Part shown: piece after piece, positions 1-4,675 of the stretch | How the letters are laid out: each line of letters begins with the position of its first letter | Numbering within the stretch: position 1 is the stretch's first letter | Origin: Granulicella sp. | GTDB lineage: Bacteria > Acidobacteriota > Terriglobia > Terriglobales > Acidobacteriaceae | DNA length: 6,691 nucleotides | Assembly (NCBI GenBank): GCA_003133205.1 | Contig: PKWK01000261.1 | Span: 14,438-21,128, forward strand | Reading direction: 5' to 3' | Translations under genes and position numbers: made by a program | Notes under the pieces: model-generated | Database searches by the model: none | What the model saw: only the letters and a program-made list of their open reading frames with translations | What the model was told of the DNA's origin: nothing

Positions 1-680
1 AGGTGAGCCGCGTACTGCAGAATCTGGGCGGGATTGGGAACCTGACGGCGCTGCCGGCGGGATGTGACGTGGATGCGCTCATGGCTTTCGATACCGGGCC
101 GGGAAACATGGTCATCGATGGCTGTATGGCGGCGCTGTACGGGAAGAAGTTCGACCGAGATGGCGCAGTGGCGCGGCGGGGGCGGGTGCTACGCGAGGTG
201 GTGGCGCGGGTGATGCGGGACGACGGGTACTTCTCTGCCCTGCCGCCGAAGTCCTGCGGGCGCGAGGAGTTCGGTGCGGCGTTTACGTCGCGCCTGGTGG
301 GAATGTGCCGGGACGCTGGTGGTGCGGATGCGGATGTAGTAGCGACGGCAACGGCGCTGACTGCGCAGTCTGTTTTGGATGCGTATCGCCGCTTCGTGTG
401 GGCGCATTTGGATGCGGCGGCTCCCATGGTGAAGATGGAGTTCTGCGTGGCGGGCGGTGGGGCGAAGAATCGAACGCTGATGGACATGCTTCGGGAAGGG
501 TTTGCCGAACTTGGGGTGCGTGTGCGGCTGATGGAGGAGTTGGGCGTTCCGGCGCAGGCGAAGGAGGGCGTCGCGTTTGCGCTGCTGGCCTGGCTGACCT
601 GGAATGGGCTGGCGGGGAATGTTCCGGCGGCAACAGGGGCGGCGAGAGCGGCATTGCTTGGGAAGGTCTCCTTCGGATGA
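1..680 (+). CDS. anmK: anhydro-N-acetylmuramic acid kinase (AnmK), 3' part
   Basis: AnmK is a cytoplasmic enzyme that uses ATP to open the 1,6-anhydro ring of anhydroMurNAc and phosphorylate it, giving MurNAc-6-phosphate for peptidoglycan recycling. The gene enters the window already open, in the frame whose first full codon is at base 3. About 226 residues are visible, and family proteins are usually around 370, so roughly the first 40% is missing. Motifs seen, in order (numbering from base 3): LQNLGGIGNLT (5-15), FDTGPGN (29-35, the ATP/sugar site that in known AnmK carries the catalytic Asp), PPKSCGREEFG (81-91), the glycine-rich VAGGGAKNRTLM (149-160), and the C-terminal AKEGVAFALLAW followed by NVPAATGA. 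These occur in the family's usual order with no break. Its TGA stop overlaps the ATG of the next gene, which suggests translational coupling with a peptide-binding lipoprotein. The GTG at base 3 is an internal Val codon, not a start. Confidence 0.93.
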   Translation, partial: VSRVLQNLGGIGNLTALPAGCDVDALMAFDTGPGNMVIDGCMAALYGKKFDRDGAVARRGRVLREVVARVMRDDGYFSALPPKSCGREEFGAAFTSRLVGMCRDAGGADADVVATATALTAQSVLDAYRRFVWAHLDAAAPMVKMEFCVAGGGAKNRTLMDMLREGFAELGVRVRLMEELGVPAQAKEGVAFALLAWLTWNGLAGNVPAATGAARAALLGKVSFG

Positions 681-2311
681 GATTTGTGAGTGTGTGGAGA
701 ACGGCGGTTCACGCGTCTGCCCACCCTTTTGCCAAGGGAGCGAAATGGGGCACCCGGATTTGTCGCTGCCTGATTCTCGCCGGCTTGGCGGGGATTGCGG
801 GCTGTCATGGCGCGCCGCGCGAGCCGGGGACCGTGGTGGTGATTCTGGAGAGCAGTCCCAACAATCTCGATCCGCGGCAGGGGACGGATGCGCAGTCGGA
901 GCGGGTGGGAGGGCTGATCTTCGACGCGCTGGTGAAGAAGGATGCGCACTACAATCTGGCGCCGTGGCTGGCGACGAGTTGGGAGCAGCCGGATGCGTTG
1001 ACGTGGGTGTTTCATCTGCGCGATGGGGTCCGTTTTCACGATGGCCGGTCTTTGGAGGCTGCCGACGTGGTGTGGACGATCGAGAGCCTGATCGACGCAA
1101 AGGTAGCGGGCCTGATCTCGGCAAAGAGCGGGAACTTCGATGCGGTTGACCGAGCGGAGGCGCGCGACCGGCTGACCGTGGTGGTGCATATGAAGCGGCC
1201 CTATGCGGGACTTCTCTTCAACATGAGCGATGGGCTGTTTGGCGTGGTGCCGCGAGGCGCGGGCAGCGACTTCGGGCTGCATCCGGTGGGGTCTGGGCCG
1301 TACCGGTTTATCAGCCAGGTGCAGGATAAAGAGGTGGTTCTGGAGCGGTTTCCGGGTTGCTGGAGCGAGGGTTTGGGAGGGGATGGCCCGCCGCAGCGCA
1401 CGGAGATTCAGCGGATCCAGTTCAACGTGGTGCCCGACACGATTACCAGCGCGCTGGAGTTGCAGAAGGGGTCGGCGGACGCGGCCAGCAATGTGCTTAC
1501 GCCCGACATGGTGTACGCGATGCGCGACTCTCCGAGACTAAACACGGCGAGTGGGCCGGGGTCGAATGTGTGGTATCTGAACTTCAACGTGCAGGATCCG
1601 GCGTTACGCGATAAGCGGGCGCGGCAGGCCGTGGCCCTGGCGATGGATCGGCCCGCAATTGTGGCTGCGCTGTGGCGAACTCACGCGCGGCTGGCCGATA
1701 CGCTGCTGCCGCCGGGTGACTGGGCGAGGGCGGACGAGAGCGAACTGGCGCAGTATCCGCATGACCCTGCGCGGGCGACGGCGCTGCTGGAAGCCGCGGG
1801 ATTCCGTGAGGGCAGCGATGGCGTGCGGTTGCGGCTGACGCTAAAGATCAGCACCGATGAGACGACTCGCCTGCTGGCGGCAGTGCTGCAGCAGCAGATG
1901 CGCGAGGCGGGGATTGCGCTGAATATACGCTCGGCCGAGTTTGGGACGTTCTATTCGGACGTGACCAAGGGGGCATTCCAGATGTATGTGCTGAAGTGGG
2001 TGGGATCAAATGAGGATCCGGACATCTTTCGTTACATGTATTCGTCGGAGAGCTTTCCACCGAAAGGAGCGAACCGGGGACATTATGTGAATGCGCGCAT
2101 CGATGCCCTGCTGGCGAAGGCGGATGCCGAGACCGGGCCGGCGCGGGAGGTGCAGTTCCGGCGGCGAGCGGAGTATGTCGAGGTGCAGAAGATTCTGGCG
2201 GACGAGATGCCGTCCGTTCCGCTGTGGTATCCGGACAATGAAGTGGTGCATACCTCGCGGTTGCAGAATGTGGTGTCGCAGGGCGACGGAAACTTCGATT
2301 TTCTGCGGTAG
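677..2311 (+). CDS. oligopeptide/dipeptide-type ABC transporter substrate-binding lipoprotein (SBP_bac_5 family)
   Basis: This is a 544-residue extracytoplasmic solute-binding protein of the DppA/OppA/MppA type, which delivers peptides or related ligands to an inner-membrane ABC importer. The reading frame extends upstream through anmK, but the ATG at 677 is preferred. It overlaps the anmK stop (ATGA), has GGAAGG at 661-666, and is followed by a signal peptide: a basic n-region, the hydrophobic CLILAGLAG stretch, and the lipobox I-A-G-C with the lipidated Cys at residue 43. The mature protein shows family hallmarks: SSPNNLDPRQG near the N-terminus, LRDGVRFHDG (about 114-123) then ADVVWTIE (129-136), PVGSGPYRF (203-211), and NFNVQD with RARQAVALAMDR (about 302-325). 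It ends in the usual C-terminal helical and VPLWY region. The n-region is long, about 30 residues. No permease or ATPase gene follows, because the next gene is convergent, so it must work with an importer encoded elsewhere. The ligand cannot be read from sequence. Its link to anmK makes cell-wall peptides or muropeptides a reasonable inference. Confidence 0.9.
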   Translation: MRFVSVWRTAVHASAHPFAKGAKWGTRICRCLILAGLAGIAGCHGAPREPGTVVVILESSPNNLDPRQGTDAQSERVGGLIFDALVKKDAHYNLAPWLATSWEQPDALTWVFHLRDGVRFHDGRSLEAADVVWTIESLIDAKVAGLISAKSGNFDAVDRAEARDRLTVVVHMKRPYAGLLFNMSDGLFGVVPRGAGSDFGLHPVGSGPYRFISQVQDKEVVLERFPGCWSEGLGGDGPPQRTEIQRIQFNVVPDTITSALELQKGSADAASNVLTPDMVYAMRDSPRLNTASGPGSNVWYLNFNVQDPALRDKRARQAVALAMDRPAIVAALWRTHARLADTLLPPGDWARADESELAQYPHDPARATALLEAAGFREGSDGVRLRLTLKISTDETTRLLAAVLQQQMREAGIALNIRSAEFGTFYSDVTKGAFQMYVLKWVGSNEDPDIFRYMYSSESFPPKGANRGHYVNARIDALLAKADAETGPAREVQFRRRAEYVEVQKILADEMPSVPLWYPDNEVVHTSRLQNVVSQGDGNFDFLR

Positions 2312-2323
2312 CGGCGATCGTCG

Positions 2324-2338
2324 GCATCTTACAGATGC
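2324..2338. terminator. small hairpin between convergent genes, possible weak bidirectional terminator
   Basis: GCATCT-TAC-AGATGC is a perfect 6-bp stem with a 3-base loop, in the 40-base gap between the stop of the binding-protein gene (+) and the stop of flgM (-). Its position between two gene ends fits a shared terminator. Neither side is followed by a T-run, so it is not a canonical intrinsic terminator and could be chance. Confidence 0.3.
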
Positions 2339-2351
2339 ACTCTGCGCAACT

Positions 2352-2672
2352 CTACTTCTGCAACGCTTCGATCAGCTTGCTCGCGATGTTCTGGGAGGCC
2401 ACGTTATACGTTCCTACCTCGAGTGATTGACGCAACTCGGCGACTTTATCGAAGCGGACATCGCTGCTGGTCGTCGCCTGCGAGAGCATTGCGCCGGCCA
2501 GACTTACCTTGGCCGAATCGCCGGCAATCTCCTCGACGGCAGTATTCCGCGGCCCGGCGGTCCGCATCGACGCTTCCGTCCTGGCCGATGCGGGAATCGC
2601 GCCGACACGACCCGATACGGGTGGGTCGTTTGGAAGCGGCCTGCTTTCTCCAATTCCGCTGGTATACGTCAT
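2352..2672 (-). CDS. flgM: FlgM family anti-sigma-28 factor
   Basis: FlgM binds the flagellar sigma factor FliA (sigma-28) and holds late flagellar and chemotaxis genes off until the hook-basal body is complete. It is then exported through the flagellar secretion system. This protein is 106 residues, close to the family's usual ~100. The N-terminal half (1-50) looks disordered and rich in Pro, Ser, Ala and Arg, as is typical. The C-terminal half carries the sigma-binding signature: DSAKVSLAGAMLSQA (52-66), then VRFDKVAELRQSL (72-84), the hallmark G-T-Y-N-V (87-91), and an amphipathic helix ASQNIASKLIEAL (92-104). The start is the ATG read from 2672. A GAGG (2680-2683) lies 7 bases upstream of it, whereas the in-frame TTG at 2678 is too close to that site. 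No flagellar gene lies beside it: it converges on a transporter gene and diverges from chdC. The family call is firm. A working role in motility depends on a fliA and flagellar genes outside the window. Confidence 0.87.
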   Translation of the reverse strand: MTYTSGIGESRPLPNDPPVSGRVGAIPASARTEASMRTAGPRNTAVEEIAGDSAKVSLAGAMLSQATTSSDVRFDKVAELRQSLEVGTYNVASQNIASKLIEALQK

Positions 2673-2679
2673 GGGCAAA

Positions 2680-2683
2680 CCTC
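2680..2683 (-). promoter_or_regulatory. ribosome binding site deciding the flgM start
   Basis: Reading the minus strand, GAGG stands 7 bases before the ATG at 2672. This is good Shine-Dalgarno spacing. It excludes the alternative TTG start at 2678, which would sit one base after the GAGG. Confidence 0.6.
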
Positions 2684-2910
2684 GGTATCTTCTGAACTTT
2701 CCTCTTCAGCGTCGCTGCAAACATTGGTACCGTTGCATTCTCATTTTGGAACGTCCATGTGCAGGATAGTTCACGGAGTCTTGCAAGACGACGGAGAAGC
2801 TTGCCTAAATACACGGAGGAGTTCAATTCGGGACTCGAACTCGCGGGATACCGGAAACACCGGTCGGCAATTGGTCAGGATACGCGTGCGGCCAGCGTGC
2901 CGACGAGCCT

Positions 2911-2940
2911 TTGCCATCATGAGAGGGTTCGGGAGACAAT
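2911..2940 (+). promoter_or_regulatory. chdC: candidate sigma-70-like promoter directly before chdC
   Basis: TTGCCA (2911-2916, 5 of 6 to TTGACA) and GACAAT (2935-2940, 4 of 6 to TATAAT) are separated by 18 bases. If used, transcription would begin at or next to the ATG at 2947, giving an almost leaderless chdC-nth mRNA. The GGGAGA at 2931-2936, which could otherwise serve as ribosome binding site, overlaps the -10 hexamer. The match is modest, and such matches arise by chance. Confidence 0.25.
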
Positions 2941-2946
2941 CGAGCC

Positions 2947-3804
2947 ATGGCAGAGTTTATTGCACCGAAGCACGAAGTTCCGGAGCCGCTCGCGTCGGCG
3001 ACGGCGACCCTCCCTCCTTTTACAGCGGCGACCCCAGCGGCTGCGACGCCGGCAGCTCCGGGCCGTCCCGCCAGCAGCTACGGCGCGGCTCCGCACGACC
3101 CGTCGAAGCCCCCCGTGAAGCGGCAGATCGTGTGCTTCAGTTTCTACAAGGTGATGCCGGAGTGGCGGCGGCTGCCTGCTGCGGAGAAGGCGGCGCATAA
3201 GGCGGCGTTCGCCGAAGTCCTGGCGAAGTGGAATAAGCCCGGCGAGTTTCTGTCGCTCACCTACTCGACCATTGGCACGCGCGGCGATGTGGACATGTGC
3301 GTCTGGTCGATCGGCTATGGTGTGGATGAGTTGAACGAAATGCGGAGCGAGTTACTGCGCACCCCGCTGGGCGGATACCTGAATTCGCCGCATAACTTCC
3401 TGGCCATGACCAAGCGGTCGCAGTACCAGATTGACCGCGTGGATGAGAGCGAGGGAGAAGGTCGCGGCGCAATTCGGCCAGGCGGACAGAAATATATCTT
3501 CATCTATCCCTTCTGGAAGACGCGGCCCTGGTATCTGCTGCCGATGTCGGAGCGGAAGCGGCTGATGGACGAGCATATCCGGATCGGACTGCTGTATCCA
3601 CGGGTGAAGCTGAATACGACCTACTCGTTCGGCATCGACGACCAGGAGTTTGTGGTGGCGTTCGAGACGAACTTCCCGGAGGATTTTCTCGACCTGGTGC
3701 AGCAGCTTCGTGAGACGGAGATCAGCATGTATACGCTGGCGGATACGCCGATCTTCAGTTGTGTGCGGGTTCCGCCAGCGGAGATGCTGGATCGATTGGG
3801 ATGA
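2947..3804 (+). CDS. chdC: coproheme decarboxylase, chlorite dismutase family (ChdC/HemQ)
   Basis: ChdC performs the last step of the coproporphyrin-dependent heme pathway. It oxidatively decarboxylates two propionates of coproheme with peroxide to give heme b, in the cytoplasm. The protein has 285 residues. Residues 1-55 form a Pro/Ala-rich, probably disordered extension. The ferredoxin-like fold begins near VKRQIVCFSFYKV (57-69). Motifs include KYIFIYPFWK (182-191), where Tyr187 matches the catalytic Tyr of the YP motif, WYLLPMSER (195-203), and DEH (208-210), where His210 matches the proximal heme ligand. SFGIDDQEFVVAFET (227-241) and LVQQLRETE (250-258) follow. Residues about 12-13 after the His are Leu-Asn rather than the distal Arg of true chlorite dismutases, which favours decarboxylase over chlorite-splitting activity. 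The start ATG follows GGGAGA by 10 bases. The stop overlaps the nth start by ATGA, implying a two-gene operon. The exact subfamily placement is from memory of homologues, not a computed alignment. Confidence 0.9.
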   Translation: MAEFIAPKHEVPEPLASATATLPPFTAATPAAATPAAPGRPASSYGAAPHDPSKPPVKRQIVCFSFYKVMPEWRRLPAAEKAAHKAAFAEVLAKWNKPGEFLSLTYSTIGTRGDVDMCVWSIGYGVDELNEMRSELLRTPLGGYLNSPHNFLAMTKRSQYQIDRVDESEGEGRGAIRPGGQKYIFIYPFWKTRPWYLLPMSERKRLMDEHIRIGLLYPRVKLNTTYSFGIDDQEFVVAFETNFPEDFLDLVQQLRETEISMYTLADTPIFSCVRVPPAEMLDRLG

Positions 3805-4610
3805 AGAAAGCAGCGAGTCAGCGGGTTAGCGAGTCAGCGGCGAAGAAAGCTCTGGCAAAGGCGACTGCTCGAACTTCGGTGTCGCCGGTGGGCGCGAAGG
3901 CGCGTGCGATTGCGGCGTCGGAGCCTGTAGCCGCTAAGGTGAAACGCGGCAAGACCGCGAAGTCGCTAGCACCCGAGCGGGTGGCGGCGATCCTCGATGC
4001 GCTGAAGAAGGCGTATCCCAAGGCGGTATGTGCGTTGAATCATCGCAGCGCATGGGAGCTATTGGTCGCAACGATTCTTTCGGCACAGTGTACGGATGTG
4101 CGAGTGAACCTGGCGACGCCGGCGCTGTTCAAGGCGTTTCCTACGCCGAAGGCCATGGCCGCCGCTTCCCTGCCCGAACTTGAAGAGTTGATCCGGACGA
4201 CCGGATTTTTTCGCAACAAGGCGAAGTCCATTCAGGGTGCCGGGCGGGTGGTGACGGAGCAGTTTGGCGGTGAGGTGCCTCAGACGATGGAGGAGTTGCT
4301 GCGCATCCCCGGCGCGGCGCGGAAGACGGCCAACGTGGTGCTTGGCTCGTGGTTCGGAATTGCCGTCGGCGTAGTGGTGGACACGCATGTGCTGCGGATC
4401 TCGCGCCGGTTGGAACTGACGAAGGAGACTACTCCAGAAAAGGTGGAGAAGGATCTGATGCGGGTGATTCCGCAAACAAAGTGGATCGACTTCTCGCACG
4501 AGATCATCTTCCACGGTCGCCAAATCTGCATCGCGCGAAAGCCGAAGTGCGCGGACTGCACGCTGGAGCGGCTGTGCAATTCCAGCGATAAGACCTGGAG
4601 CTCGCACTAA
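3801..4610 (+). CDS. nth: endonuclease III, Fe-S DNA glycosylase/AP lyase
   Basis: Nth removes oxidised pyrimidines and nicks the abasic site by beta-elimination in base excision repair. The ATG at 3801 overlaps the chdC stop (ATGA); starting there gives 269 residues, against about 211 for E. coli Nth. The catalytic core runs from about 57 to the end. It contains ILSAQCTDVRVN (92-103), the helix-hairpin-helix IPGAARKTANVV (169-180) with catalytic Lys175, and VDTHV with the catalytic Asp194. The 4Fe-4S ligands are Cys243, 250, 253 and 259, with the exact C-X6-C-X2-C-X5-C spacing. The usual hairpin G-V-G reads G-A-A here. Residues 1-55 form a basic, Ala-rich tail with 14 Lys/Arg and only 2 acidic residues, probably disordered and DNA-binding. 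An octanucleotide tandem repeat lies in codons 4-15. No ATG start exists near the core, so the tail is likely translated, although GTG codons inside it could serve as alternative starts. Confidence 0.95.
   Translation: MKKAASQRVSESAAKKALAKATARTSVSPVGAKARAIAASEPVAAKVKRGKTAKSLAPERVAAILDALKKAYPKAVCALNHRSAWELLVATILSAQCTDVRVNLATPALFKAFPTPKAMAAASLPELEELIRTTGFFRNKAKSIQGAGRVVTEQFGGEVPQTMEELLRIPGAARKTANVVLGSWFGIAVGVVVDTHVLRISRRLELTKETTPEKVEKDLMRVIPQTKWIDFSHEIIFHGRQICIARKPKCADCTLERLCNSSDKTWSSH
3812..3840 (+). repeat. nth: octanucleotide tandem repeat in the first codons of nth
   Basis: The 13-base AGCGAGTCAGCGG occurs at 3812-3824 and again, identical, at 3828-3840. Read as 8-base units it is AGCGAGTC, AGCGGGTT, AGCGAGTC, AGCGG, so the consensus is AGCGRGTY in about 3.6 copies. 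Eight is not a multiple of three. Gain or loss of one unit would therefore shift the nth frame, while two units (16 bases) would also shift it. The copies encode ASQR and then SESA, showing that they are read in different frames. Confidence 0.8.
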
Positions 4611-4618
4611 CGTTTGCT

Positions 4619-4655
4619 GATCGTTGAGTGTGGTTGGTAGGATTCGGCAACGATT
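4619..4655. other. inverted repeat between nth and the DUF4450 gene
   Basis: GATCGTTG (4619-4626) can pair with CAACGATT (4648-4655): seven Watson-Crick pairs plus one terminal G-T, around a 21-base loop. It lies in the 65-base gap after the nth stop. There is no T-run after it, so it is not a classical terminator. It could be an operator, a weak terminator or chance. No clear promoter is visible in the same gap, so the downstream gene may be cotranscribed with nth or use an unrecognised promoter. Confidence 0.3.
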
Positions 4656-4675
4656 CGGGATAGTGCGGGTGAGCG

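Larger units (their letters stand above)
2673..2946. other. divergent intergenic region between flgM and chdC
   Basis: This 274-base stretch separates two divergently read genes and should hold both promoters. It contains an AT-richer patch at about 2690-2755 nearer flgM. It also has a short hairpin ACCGG-AAACA-CCGGT at 2850-2864 and a 7-base inverted repeat, GTCGGCA at 2863-2869 with TGCCGAC at 2898-2904, separated by 28 bases. The second could be a protein-binding site or chance. I see no convincing sigma-28, sigma-54 or strong sigma-70 promoter on the flgM side. No reading frame here resembles a known protein, and open frames that cross it continue into the shadow frames of the flanking genes. 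Confidence 0.5.

Noticed and set aside
189..1124. A 311-codon minus-strand open frame over anmK and the lipoprotein gene
   Set aside because: Its composition is low in complexity (Arg/Pro/Ser/His), and it lies opposite two well-supported genes whose motifs are continuous.
2695..2710. Possible sigma-28 (FliA) promoter (GAAAGTTC...CCGA) on the minus strand before flgM
   Set aside because: The spacing between the -35-like and -10-like parts is shorter than the consensus 11 bases, and the -10 match is incomplete.
2714..2736. Sigma-54-like GG...TTTGCA element on the minus strand upstream of flgM
   Set aside because: The GG and GC dinucleotides are separated by 11 bases instead of the required 10, and the TGGCAC half is poor.
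2446..2826. A 126-codon minus-strand frame overlapping flgM and extending into the intergenic region
   Set aside because: It overlaps the flgM coding region in another frame and has no known motif. The FlgM frame carries the clear family signature and a ribosome site.
2815..2848. Strong Shine-Dalgarno-like GGAGGA at 2815-2820 and a tRNA T-loop-like stretch on the minus strand at about 2830-2845 (GTTCGAGTCCC)
   Set aside because: No ATG, GTG or TTG stands at a useful distance after the GGAGGA. The T-arm-like stem pairs at only 3 of 5 positions, and no acceptor, D or anticodon arms are found, so no tRNA is called.
2757..3200. A plus-strand frame starting with the ATG at 2757 and running into chdC
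   Set aside because: It has no family resemblance and a composition typical of an off-frame reading of chdC. There is no convincing ribosome site before it.
2947..3804. A true, oxygen-producing chlorite dismutase
   Set aside because: No Arg is present at the distal position expected about 12-13 residues after the proximal His (Leu-Asn instead). The overall motifs fit coproheme decarboxylase.
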